Origin: an uncultured Verrucomicrobiota bacterium
GTDB taxonomy: Bacteria > Verrucomicrobiota > Kiritimatiellia > RFP12 > UBA1067
Direction of reading: 5' to 3'
Length of the DNA stretch: 15,560 nt
Assembly: GCA_946631345.1 (NCBI GenBank)
Contig: CAMPAA010000058.1
Location: 1 to 15,560, forward strand
Shown here: in pieces, positions 1-6,623 of the stretch
How the letters are laid out: every line of letters begins with the position of its first letter
Position numbering within the stretch: position 1 is the stretch's first letter
The notes under the pieces: generated by a model
Told to the model about the DNA's origin: nothing
Seen by the model: only the letters and a program-made list of their open reading frames with translations
Database searches by the model: none
Position numbers and translations under genes: made by a program

Positions 1-33
1 AGTCCCTATATAAATATAGTCGTGGAAAAATGA

Positions 34-165
34 ACGGTCGCGACAGCGCGCGACCTGAGCTGGCAGAAGGTTGCCGCCCGGCGCGGCATGAGCGAGAGCA
101 CTTTCCGCCGCCACGTGCTCTCCGGCTTCATTGCGCGGTTCAAGGAGGCTTGGCGAAAGAGTTGA
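34..165 (+). pseudogene. Fragment with a helix-turn-helix-like segment
   Basis: Reading the frame that opens after a TGA at 31-33 gives about 43 codons ending at TGA 163-165. The middle reads LSWQKVAARRGMSESTFRRH, with the spacing and residue types of a helix-turn-helix (SWxxVAxxxGxSxSTFRRH). There is no good start: the only ATG lies inside the helix-turn-helix, and there is no ribosome site before it. It looks like the C-terminal remnant of a DNA-binding or small phage-type protein. At 221-226 there is a fine GGGAGG followed by ATG 232, which opens a 36-codon frame (to 342) that soon runs antisense to the ATPase gene; this may be a second truncated gene. Nothing else was seen in 1-240. Family not recognised. 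Confidence 0.3.
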
Positions 166-240
166 AGGCGGATGGTAGGGTGTTTCAATGCGGGGCGGAA
201 AGATGGCGTGAGGATGCGCAGGGAGGAATTTATGGCGTTG

Positions 241-1455
241 TTAAATGGAGCCAATAGGGATTACGGACACATCTTGTGTGAGCGGCCTTGCGCGTTCGGA
301 AAGGCACATCACCGCGCCCTTGCCAAGGGGCAGCCCGAGTGACCGAACCTTGGCAAACGCGTGTATGTCGGAAAGTCTGGGGCTTGCAGTCTTCTTGACT
401 TCCACAGGATCAAGGATGCCGTCGTGCTCTATGAGAATGTCAATCTCGGAACCGGCTTTGTCGCGATAGAACCAAAGGCGGGCTTCCCTGCCACGGTTCC
501 AGCATCGTTTGAGCAGTTCGCCGATGACATGGGTTTCGAGCATCGCGCCGCCCATCGCGCCGTTCGCCAGCGTTTCTGGAGAGGTCCATCCCGTAAGATA
601 GCTGCAAAGCCCCGTGTCCGTGAAATAGAGTTTTGGCGTCTTGACGATCCTGGAAGTGACATTGCGCGAATATGGCCTGAGCAGATACACGAGGCCGGAC
701 GTGCCGAGTATGCTGAGCCAGTCGCGCGCCGTGCTCGCACCGATGCCTACGTCTCGCGCGAGTTCAGAAATGTTGAGGAGCTGCCCCGTCCGTGCGGCGG
801 CGGCCTTGAGGAATGTAAGGAATCTGTCTTCGTCCGTGATGCGCGTGAGGTCGTGCACATCCCGTTCCAGATAGGTGCGTACGTAAGAGCGGAAGAATGT
901 CTCCCAGTTCTTTGCGCGCCCAGAGGCAAGCGCAGGGAAAGCCCCTCTGTGGATGCGACGGTACACTTCGGGGGCAGTGCCAAAGGATGTCTGGGTGTCG
1001 ATGGTGTCTGGAACCAGGAAGGCGTCGTCTCCAGTTCGTCCGAACTCCTCGCCCTGAGATATTCCGCCAAGGTCGAGGATGCCAATCCGTCCAGCAAGAG
1101 ACTCGCTTGCGTCGCGCATCAGGTGGAACTGTTGGGAACCGGTGAACCAGAACTGTCCGCACATGTTCGGGTTGCGGTCGATTGCCATCTTGACAAGCGG
1201 CAGGATTTGAGGGGCATATTGCAATTCGTCAATAATGATTGGCGGGGGATAGGACTGGAGGAACAGTGCAGGGTCTTTCCGTGCGAGGGTACGTATGTCA
1301 GGGTCGTCAAGCGACACAAATGCCCGACCTTGTTCGGCAGCGTTTCGCAACAGTGTCGTTTTCCCGACCTGCCGTGCACCACAGACAAGAATGGCAGGGA
1401 ATTGGGCAGACAATTCCTTGATGGTGGCCAATGCGGTTCTCTCTATAAATTTCAT
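241..1455 (-). CDS. AAA_14 / DUF4143 family ATP-binding protein
   Basis: A 404-residue protein with the full AAA_14 plus DUF4143 architecture. Walker A is GARQVGKTT (residues 26-34), Walker B is IIIDE (73-77), and the sensor-1-like segment is FTGSQQFHLM (104-113), followed by the family's SLAGRI segment (119-124). Residues about 188-290 form the DUF4143 part, which includes a winged-helix-like region near LLNISELARDVGIGASTARD. The C-terminus has GSEIDILIE (336-343) and VEVKK (351-355), the D-(E)xK pattern of a restriction-endonuclease-like fold seen in this family. Biological role is poorly known; these proteins are widespread accessory ATPases. It is cytoplasmic, with no signal or membrane segment. 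The ATG is set by the promoter six bases upstream and by family length. The gene looks more AT-rich than its neighbours, which fits horizontal acquisition. Family assignment is confident; function is not. Confidence 0.9.
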   Translation of the reverse strand: MKFIERTALATIKELSAQFPAILVCGARQVGKTTLLRNAAEQGRAFVSLDDPDIRTLARKDPALFLQSYPPPIIIDELQYAPQILPLVKMAIDRNPNMCGQFWFTGSQQFHLMRDASESLAGRIGILDLGGISQGEEFGRTGDDAFLVPDTIDTQTSFGTAPEVYRRIHRGAFPALASGRAKNWETFFRSYVRTYLERDVHDLTRITDEDRFLTFLKAAAARTGQLLNISELARDVGIGASTARDWLSILGTSGLVYLLRPYSRNVTSRIVKTPKLYFTDTGLCSYLTGWTSPETLANGAMGGAMLETHVIGELLKRCWNRGREARLWFYRDKAGSEIDILIEHDGILDPVEVKKTASPRLSDIHAFAKVRSLGLPLGKGAVMCLSERARPLTQDVSVIPIGSI

Positions 1456-1461
1456 GGTTGC

Positions 1462-1490
1462 ATTGTATCAGATTCGCATGTCTTTTGCAA
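1462..1490 (-). promoter_or_regulatory. Promoter of the DUF4143 ATPase gene, predicts leaderless mRNA
   Basis: On the minus strand, TTGCAA (1485-1490) and TACAAT (1462-1467) are separated by exactly 17 bases, and TGA precedes the -10 (extended -10). The start codon at 1455 lies six bases after the -10, so transcription should start at or next to the A of ATG. No ribosome-binding site can fit. Confidence 0.7.
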
Positions 1491-1967
1491 TGGGTGCACT
1501 GGGCTATATAACTATTCCGGCGTCAATTTGCCCAGTAATAATGCAGGCCAATTCAAATCGACCCTCATGTCAATGAAGCCAGTCTTTGCTGTGCTCCCAC
1601 ATTAGCCAATGCTACGTCGGACAAGTGGCTCGGTAAAACGGAAGGTGAGGCCAATGCCGATTGCTATGGCACCGGCATGTCGTCGTCGCGGAAGTCCATC
1701 CGCGAGATTCCGGTGGCTGCACCATAAAAACAGTCCTATTCCAAGTTGAACTTTGAATCGGGTTGATTTTTGGTCGCATTTGAACTTCTTTCGACATCTA
1801 TTTTGGCGGCGACGGTGTCCCCGACGCCAATGCATGGTGGCGGTGGGCGTACATGTCCGCGTGGCCATGCGTCCGACGCCATAAAGGCAACCCGCCTACG
1901 CCAAAGCTTCCACCTTCGCCGAGGCTACGGTGGACAAGTCGGCGCGGTAAAGAAAGGAAAACAATCA
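1491..1967. other. Gene-poor stretch with short inverted and direct repeats
   Basis: No convincing gene is seen. A perfect 7-bp inverted repeat ACTGGGC (1498-1504) / GCCCAGT (1530-1536) lies upstream of the ATPase promoter. One plus-strand frame, open from after a stop near 1540 to a TAA near 1726, reads like coding sequence (segments such as SDKWLGKTEGEANADCYGTG) but has no start codon or ribosome site; it may be a gene remnant. Imperfect direct repeats are listed separately. Around 1835-1885 there is GC-rich material with GGCGT/ACGCC and GGTGG/CCACC complementarity, of the kind found in dispersed intergenic repeats. Confidence 0.5.
1611..1956 (+). repeat. Pair of imperfect direct repeats, about 30 bp each
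   Basis: Copy A starts at 1611 and copy B at 1924. Both have GCTACG, two variable bases, GGACAAGT, four or five variable bases, then CGGTAAA followed by an A/G-rich tail. Copy B ends just before the candidate ribosome site of the small ORF at 1968. The two copies differ by one indel and a few substitutions. They may be members of a dispersed intergenic repeat family. Confidence 0.4.
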
Positions 1968-2165
1968 ATGAAAAGCAAGACGAAAGACAAGATCGTCGCC
2001 TTCCTGAAGGAGGCGATACGGGCCGCAGTCGCGGTCGTTGCGGGCGTCGCGGGGGCGCGGCGCGTGGGGACACGCGCCCTCCCGTTTGGTAGGGGCGATT
2101 TGACAAATCGCCCGTTGGTGGTAGCGGCCGCTTTATCAAAGCGGCCCTACCATTTTCCGCGTTGA
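1968..2165 (+). CDS. Candidate small hydrophobic protein running into a repeat element
   Basis: ATG 1968 is preceded by AAAGGAAAA about eight bases upstream and opens a 65-codon frame. Residues 1-14 are Lys-rich (MKSKTKDKIVAFLK), followed by a hydrophobic Ala/Val helix (about residues 17-29: RAAVAVVAGVAG). The rest is translated from GC-rich hairpin repeats at 2059-2151 and is unlikely to be a designed sequence. The N-terminal half has the layout of the tiny 'smalltalk'-type proteins of Bacteroidota (short, Lys-rich start, single hydrophobic segment), but this is only a resemblance in layout. It may be a tiny gene whose 3' end was replaced by repeat insertion, or not a gene at all. The same frame extends upstream to an ATG at 1770, but that start has no ribosome site. 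Confidence 0.3.
   Translation: MKSKTKDKIVAFLKEAIRAAVAVVAGVAGARRVGTRALPFGRGDLTNRPLVVAAALSKRPYHFPR
2059..2078 (+). repeat. Perfect 8-bp hairpin with GGGA tetraloop
   Basis: GGCGCGTG (2059-2066), loop GGGA, then CACGCGCC (2071-2078). It lies directly before the two-hairpin repeat element and may be part of the same composite. No T-tract follows, so it is not an intrinsic terminator. Confidence 0.5.
2088..2151 (+). repeat. 64-bp two-hairpin repeat element with GGTAG/CTACC ends
   Basis: The element starts with GGTAG (2088-2092) and ends with CTACC (2147-2151). Inside are two near-perfect hairpins. The first pairs 2093-2102 with 2104-2113 (GGGCGATTTG/CAAATCGCCC). The second pairs GGTAG and GGCCGCTTT (2120-2134, one bulged C) with AAAGCGGCC and CTACC (2138-2151). 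Each apex is T-rich then A-rich around TTTGACAAA or TTTATCAAA. This is the structure of REP/MITE-like intergenic repeats. Only one copy is in this window, so repetition in the genome is inferred. Confidence 0.6.
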
Positions 2166-2259
2166 TGTCATCGCGCCTTTCAACCTTGAACCTTAAACGA
2201 AACAACTTTTCCAACCCCCAGAAAGATTTCACACCCGAAAAATAAATTAAAAATTCTGC

Positions 2260-2288
2260 TTGCGCTGATGGACGGGATATGGTATATT
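2260..2288 (+). promoter_or_regulatory. Promoter of the tRNA cluster
   Basis: TTGCGC (2260-2265), 17-base spacer, TATATT (2283-2288), with TGG just before the -10 (extended -10). Start expected near 2295, about 17 bases before the mature tRNA-Asp 5' end. The preceding 2152-2259 is AT-rich toward its end and holds no gene. Confidence 0.7.
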
Positions 2289-2311
2289 ACGCGCCGTTTT
2301 TCACCTACTGG

Positions 2312-2388
2312 GGGGTTGTGGCGCAATTGGTTAGCGCACTGGACTGTCGATCCGGGGGTTGCGGGTTCGAGCCCCGTCGACCCCGCCA
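2312..2388 (+). tRNA. tRNA-Asp (anticodon GTC)
   Basis: A 77-nt tRNA with encoded CCA. The acceptor stem is GGGGTTG/CGACCCC with discriminator G. The anticodon stem is CTGGA/TCCGG around the loop CTGTCGA, giving GTC at 34-36. The T arm is GCGGG-TTCGAGC-CCCGT. It is the first gene after the promoter at 2260-2288. Confidence 0.97.
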
Positions 2389-2413
2389 TTAGATGGAAAG
2401 CGACGACAAATGG

Positions 2414-2438
2414 CCATCCCGCACAAGGATGGTTTTTT
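2414..2438 (+). terminator. Intrinsic terminator between tRNA-Asp and tRNA-Gly
   Basis: CCATCC (2414-2419), a 7-nt loop, GGATGG (2427-2432), then six T (2433-2438). It is 25 bases after tRNA-Asp and only five bases before tRNA-Gly. The stem is short (6 bp), so it may be partial, setting a ratio between tRNA-Asp and the downstream tRNAs. No clear separate promoter for tRNA-Gly was seen. Confidence 0.6.
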
Positions 2439-2443
2439 GTTAA

Positions 2444-2517
2444 GCGGGCGTAGCTCAATGGCAGAGCTCCAGCCTTCCAAGCTGGCTACGAGGGTTCGAT
2501 TCCCTTCGCCCGCTCCA
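2444..2517 (+). tRNA. tRNA-Gly (anticodon TCC)
   Basis: A 74-nt tRNA with encoded CCA. The acceptor stem is GCGGGCG/CGCCCGC with discriminator T. The anticodon stem is CCAGC/GCTGG around the loop CTTCCAA, giving TCC. It has a standard TTCGATT T-loop. Only three bases separate it from tRNA-Leu, so the two are cut from one precursor. Confidence 0.97.
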
Positions 2518-2520
2518 TGA

Positions 2521-2606
2521 GCCGGAGTGGCGAAATGGCAGACGCAGCAGACTCAAAATCTGCCGCACGCGAGTGTGTGAGGGTTCGAGTCCCTCCTCCG
2601 GCACCA
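2521..2606 (+). tRNA. tRNA-Leu (anticodon CAA)
   Basis: An 86-nt class II tRNA with encoded CCA. The acceptor stem is GCCGGAG/CTCCGGC with discriminator A. The anticodon stem is GCAGA/TCTGC around the loop CTCAAAA, giving CAA. The long variable arm pairs CGCAC with GTGTG around GCGA, and the T-loop is TTCGAGT. It reads the UUG codon. Confidence 0.97.
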
Positions 2607-2662
2607 CGTAAAGCCTTTGTCTGCGAACTCCGACCCGCCCGAACCACGACTGGAGCATACCG

Positions 2663-3532
2663 ATGGAAAACGATCAGCGCATACGCATCATCGCCCTCGA
2701 CCTCGACGGCACCCTGCTCGATTCCCAGAAGCGCCTGAGCGAGGCAAACCGCGCCGCGCTGGTGGCGGCGGCGAAGGCTGGGATTCAGATCGTGCCCACG
2801 ACCGGACGGTTCTTCGGCATGATGCCGCCGGCGGTGCGCGATCTGCCGTTCGTGCGCTACGCCATCACGATAAACGGCGCGCAGGTGTACGACAGGCAGA
2901 CGGACGCGGCCATCGTGCGGGAGGAGATTCCGCTTGGCATGGCGCTGGAGCTCATGAGGATGCTGGACGGGTACGATGTAATCTACGACTGCTACCGCTC
3001 CAACTGGGGCTGGATGACGGCGTCCCTCCAGGAGAAGGCCGAGGCGTACGCCACCGATGCGCACTACCTGAAGATGATCCGTGAGTTCAGGCGACCTGTG
3101 GCGGATCTCAAGGCGCACCTTGAGTCCACTCCGGCGGAGGGTGACGTGCAGAAAGTGATGCTCTTTGCACGGAACGCGGCTGGTGCCGAGGCGGTGACGC
3201 AGGCGATATCCGATGAGACGGCGAAGAGGTTCCCGTCCATCAAGGTGACGGCGTCCACATGGAACAATCTCGAGTTCAACATCGCATCGGCGCACAAGGG
3301 CAACGCGTTAAAGCGTTTTGCGGAGCATCTTGGGTTCACTCTCGACAACTGCATGGCGTTCGGCGACGGCATGAACGACCTTACCATGATCGAGGCGGCG
3401 GGGCTTGGGGTGGCGATGGCAAACGCCCATCCGCGCGTGCTGGCGGCGGCGAAGTCCGTGACGCTTTCCAACGACGAGAACGGCGTGGCCATTGCGATCG
3501 AGAAGATGCTCGCAGGGGCAGTCGCTCGGTAG
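2663..3532 (+). CDS. Cof-type HAD-IIB family phosphatase
   Basis: A 289-residue haloacid dehalogenase-like hydrolase, the usual length for the Cof/YbiV group. Motif I is ALDLDGTLLD (residues 11-20, nucleophile D13 and D15), motif II is TTGR (46-49), motif III is the lysine K212 in SAHKGN, and motif IV is GDGMND (234-239). The C2-type cap lies between motifs II and III (about residues 85-190). These cytoplasmic enzymes remove phosphate from sugar phosphates, nucleotides or FMN/PLP-type cofactors; the substrate cannot be read from sequence. A GGAG lies about 10 bases before the ATG. The gene starts 56 bases after tRNA-Leu with no terminator and no recognisable promoter between, so it is probably read from the tRNA promoter. 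It is convergent with metH. Confidence 0.92.
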   Translation: MENDQRIRIIALDLDGTLLDSQKRLSEANRAALVAAAKAGIQIVPTTGRFFGMMPPAVRDLPFVRYAITINGAQVYDRQTDAAIVREEIPLGMALELMRMLDGYDVIYDCYRSNWGWMTASLQEKAEAYATDAHYLKMIREFRRPVADLKAHLESTPAEGDVQKVMLFARNAAGAEAVTQAISDETAKRFPSIKVTASTWNNLEFNIASAHKGNALKRFAEHLGFTLDNCMAFGDGMNDLTMIEAAGLGVAMANAHPRVLAAAKSVTLSNDENGVAIAIEKMLAGAVAR

Positions 3533-3639
3533 CTTCCCCCACTGCTTCTTCGCCTCGCTTGTCACATTGCTGTTCCTGAAGGCGGCGGCGAAATGCGCGC
3601 CATGGGCGATCTTAGCGTTCTTAGGCGTGATTATGGTGT
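3533..3639. other. Convergent intergenic gap between HAD gene and metH
   Basis: This is the 107-bp gap between the two convergent stops. No stem followed by a T-tract is seen on either strand. Near 3611-3624 the bases CTTAG occur twice (CTTAGCGTTCTTAGGCG), a small degenerate repetition like phrases often found in intergenic repeats. Termination here may be Rho-dependent. Confidence 0.4.
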
Positions 3640-6045
3640 TTAGCTGAAGAGCTGTTCGGCATAGCGCACAAGCCCCATGGCGTCTTTCGAGTAGTGGTCT
3701 GCGCCGATCTTGCTGGCGTAGTCCGCCGTGAGCACGGCACCGCCGACGGTTACCTTGCATTCCGGCAGCTCAGCATGGATCAGCTTTACCGTTTCCTCCA
3801 TGAAGCAAACGGTAGTGGTCATGAGAGCGGAGAGACCGACGAGCCGCGCCTTCTCCCTTCGCGCCGCCTCCACGACTCTCTCTGGGGGCACGTCGCGTCC
3901 AAGGTCGATGACCTTGAAGCCGTAGTTTTCGAGCAGAGCGCGGCAGATGTTCTTTCCGATGTCGTGAATGTCGCCTTTCACGGTGGCTATTACGATGGGT
4001 CCCTTGACGCTTCCGGCATCGTTCGATGGCATTGCCGAGCGCACGACCTCGAACGCCGCCCCTGCCGCCTCCGCCGCCATCAGAAGCTGAGGCAGGAACA
4101 CTGTTCCGCTCTCAAAGCCTTTGCCGACAACTTCGAGCGCCGGCACTATGCCGCCGCCGATAACGTCGAGAGGAGCAGCGCCGGCTGCAAGTTCGGTCTG
4201 TGCGGCGGCTGCCGCGTCGCTCTTCAGTCCGTGCCTGATGGCGGCAGACAGGGCAGATTCGCCTTTGGCATCTCCGGTGGAGGCTGCGGCGGGCTTGCGC
4301 GCCGCTACCGGCGCTGAAGGTGCGTAATCCTTGAACGCCTCTATCCATTCGGTGCAGCTCCTGTCCTTGCCGGTGAGAGCGCGGAATGCCCGGTAGGCGG
4401 TCATCATGTCTGCGGCAAGGGGATTGACGATGCCTGCGGAAAGTCCTGTCGCAAGCGCCATCGTGTAGAATGTCGCGTTGAGAAAGGGTCTCGCCGGAAG
4501 GCCGAAGGATATGTTTGAGACGCCGAGGCATGTGCGGCAGCCCAGCTCTTCGCGGACGCGCCGAAGCGCTTCGAGAATTACGTTGGCGCTGGAGGCATCG
4601 GCGCTGACGGCGAGGCAGAGTACGTCGATGATGAAGTCCGAAGGCTTAAGGTCGTATTGCGCGCCGCGCGCCAGAATTCGCTTTGCTATCGCGATGCGTC
4701 CTTCAGCAGTTGGCGGGATGCCGTCTTCGTCGAGCGTGAGAGCAACCACAGCGCCGCCGTACTTCGCGACGAGCGGCAGGACGGCCGCCATGGATTCCTC
4801 CTTGCCGTTGACGGAATTGACAAGCGCCTTACCGTTGTAGTGCCGGAGGGCGCGCTCTAGCGCCTTCGGGTCTGAGGTGTCGATCTGGAGCGGAAGGTCG
4901 GTCACGCTCTGCACGGCCTGGATGGTCGAGTCGAGAACGGTCGCCTCGTCCAGTCCCGGCACGCCAACGTTGACGTCCAGCACGTGCGCACCTGCATCCG
5001 CCTGGGAAACCGCCTCGCGCAGCACATAGGCCACGTCGCCTTCCGAAAGCGCGGCCTTCAGCTTCTTCTTCCCGGTGGGGTTGATGCGCTCGCCGATGAT
5101 GATCGAGTCGCCGAAAGGAATATCCACGGCGCGTGAACCGGATGTGACGATGGTGCGCGGGGACGGTTGGCGGGCTACCGCCGCAAGGCCTGTGCATAAG
5201 GCGCGTGCGGCGACGATGTGGGCTGGGGTCGTTCCGCAGCATCCGCCTATGACCGCCGCACCGGCTTCGGCCAGTGCAACGACGTCTCTCGCGAACTCGT
5301 CCGGCCCAACCGTGAATGTCGTGCGTCCATTGACGACTTGCGGCATCCCGGCGTTTGGCTTGACCGCGATCGGCAGCGAGGTGAGCGCGGCAAGCCTCTT
5401 AACGTATGGCAGCATCCTGTCTGGGCCGAACCCGCAGTTGAAGCCGAGTGCATCGACATGCAGTCCCTCCAGCAGAGCCGCCACACATTCGACATCGCCG
5501 CCTGTGAGCAGCTTGCCATCTTCGCCGAGCGCGACAGTCGCGAGAACCGGAAGAGTGGAGTTCTCCTTTGCGGCGAGAACGGCGGCCTTGAGTTCGTAGG
5601 TGTCGCCCATCGTCTCGACGGCGACAAGGTCGGCACCTGCCTTTGCACCGATTCGCACCTGCTCTGCGAATGCATCGTAAGCAGAATCGAACTCGAAATC
5701 GCCTGCCGGCTTGAGCAGCCGTCCTGTCGGACCTACGTCAAGAGCGACGAAACGCCGTCCGCCTGCGCGCTGCGCCGCCTCGCGTGCAATGCCGATGCCT
5801 GCGGCTATCACCTCCTCAAGAGTGGCGGTGCCATGGTACTTGGCGGCGTTTGCGCCGAACGTGTTGGCGTACACGACATCCGACCCGGCGGCGAAGTATG
5901 CTTCATGCACGGCGCGGACGTCATGCGGGCGCAAGACATTCCACATCTCCGGAACCTCGCCGGGCTGAAGTCCCTTGGCCTGCAGCTGCGTGCCCATCCC
6001 GCCATCGAGGAACAGCATGGGTTTCTCGCTGAAGATACCTTTCAT
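3640..6045 (-). CDS. metH: Cobalamin-dependent methionine synthase lacking the activation domain
   Basis: An 801-residue enzyme that transfers the methyl of 5-methyltetrahydrofolate to homocysteine through cobalamin. Domain order: homocysteine-binding barrel (about 1-290) with zinc ligands C204 (GFNCGFG) and C269-C270 (GGCCGTTPAH); pterin-binding barrel (about 310-575) starting at IIIGERINPTGKKK; B12-cap helices (about 595-675); B12-binding Rossmann domain (about 682-801) with the DxHxxG motif GDIHDIGKN (691-699), whose H694 is the lower cobalt ligand. The AdoMet-binding reactivation domain of the roughly 1,200-residue enzymes is absent; the next gene upstream encodes it. An Ala-rich linker lies at 578-600. 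Start ATG overlaps the activation gene's stop by four bases, and AAAGGAG lies 11 bases before it. It is the last gene of the metF operon. Confidence 0.96.
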   Translation of the reverse strand: MKGIFSEKPMLFLDGGMGTQLQAKGLQPGEVPEMWNVLRPHDVRAVHEAYFAAGSDVVYANTFGANAAKYHGTATLEEVIAAGIGIAREAAQRAGGRRFVALDVGPTGRLLKPAGDFEFDSAYDAFAEQVRIGAKAGADLVAVETMGDTYELKAAVLAAKENSTLPVLATVALGEDGKLLTGGDVECVAALLEGLHVDALGFNCGFGPDRMLPYVKRLAALTSLPIAVKPNAGMPQVVNGRTTFTVGPDEFARDVVALAEAGAAVIGGCCGTTPAHIVAARALCTGLAAVARQPSPRTIVTSGSRAVDIPFGDSIIIGERINPTGKKKLKAALSEGDVAYVLREAVSQADAGAHVLDVNVGVPGLDEATVLDSTIQAVQSVTDLPLQIDTSDPKALERALRHYNGKALVNSVNGKEESMAAVLPLVAKYGGAVVALTLDEDGIPPTAEGRIAIAKRILARGAQYDLKPSDFIIDVLCLAVSADASSANVILEALRRVREELGCRTCLGVSNISFGLPARPFLNATFYTMALATGLSAGIVNPLAADMMTAYRAFRALTGKDRSCTEWIEAFKDYAPSAPVAARKPAAASTGDAKGESALSAAIRHGLKSDAAAAAQTELAAGAAPLDVIGGGIVPALEVVGKGFESGTVFLPQLLMAAEAAGAAFEVVRSAMPSNDAGSVKGPIVIATVKGDIHDIGKNICRALLENYGFKVIDLGRDVPPERVVEAARREKARLVGLSALMTTTVCFMEETVKLIHAELPECKVTVGGAVLTADYASKIGADHYSKDAMGLVRYAEQLFS

Positions 6046-6623
6046 CGGTAGGTTATCTCCTTTCTTGCGCCGATGATGGCGCTCACGGATTTCGAAGGCA
6101 CCATGAGAAGGGTGCCGGTAAGCGCCACGCCGACCTTGCGCGTGGCGTCGAGCATTGCCAGAAGCTCGCGTTGCGCGGCAAGCGGAAAGTCGCCATAGCC
6201 GGGGGAGTAGCGCGACACGAGCGTTTCGCCGGGTTGCAGGTCGGCGCGTATCTCTTCCTCCACCGAATCCATCAGTTTCTCGATTAGCGCAGCGCCAATG
6301 GCCTGCGCGATAAGAGCGTCAACGCCGGAGTTTGCCGAAACGCGGCGATGGAAGGCGTCGAACCCGATACCGATCGTGCCGCAGGCAAGATATGCGGATG
6401 AGCATCCGGCGAGATGGCGCGCAAGCGTGCCGCCAATCGCGATGCGCATCGCGCCTGAGGATATGGCGTTCTCTTCCAGCGGGAAGCGCCGCCAGGTATG
6501 CGATGGGCGCATGGCCTTCAGCGCGGCATCGCGCAGCTCCGACACGCGCGCCGCAAGCGCGCCGTCGGGGACGGTGCGTCCCATGCGCATGTAACGCGCA
6601 ATCTCCTCAAGGCTCACCGTCAT
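6042..6623 (-). CDS. Stand-alone methionine synthase activation-domain protein
   Basis: A 193-residue protein matching the vitamin B12-dependent methionine synthase activation domain. The clearest segment is RYSPGYGDFPL (138-148), equivalent to the AdoMet-binding RxxPGY region of MetH, and VPSKSVSAIIG (175-185) is the typical C-terminal segment. In the family this domain binds AdoMet and, with an electron donor, remethylates cob(II)alamin after accidental oxidation. Here it should act in trans on the truncated MetH next to it, an arrangement known from Thermotoga. Its ATG overlaps the metF stop by four bases (ATGA) and its stop overlaps the metH start in the same way, so translation is probably coupled. 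No flavodoxin or reductase gene is nearby to supply electrons. Confidence 0.9.
   Translation of the reverse strand: MTVSLEEIARYMRMGRTVPDGALAARVSELRDAALKAMRPSHTWRRFPLEENAISSGAMRIAIGGTLARHLAGCSSAYLACGTIGIGFDAFHRRVSANSGVDALIAQAIGAALIEKLMDSVEEEIRADLQPGETLVSRYSPGYGDFPLAAQRELLAMLDATRKVGVALTGTLLMVPSKSVSAIIGARKEITYR

Noticed and set aside
361..1605. A 414-codon plus-strand frame opposite the DUF4143 ATPase gene
   Set aside because: It has no family features and is low in expected domain patterns; the opposite strand encodes a complete, motif-bearing ATPase. It is an antisense shadow.
2486..3295. A 269-codon minus-strand frame over tRNA-Gly, tRNA-Leu and the HAD gene
   Set aside because: It crosses two clear tRNA genes and is antisense to a well-conserved phosphatase.
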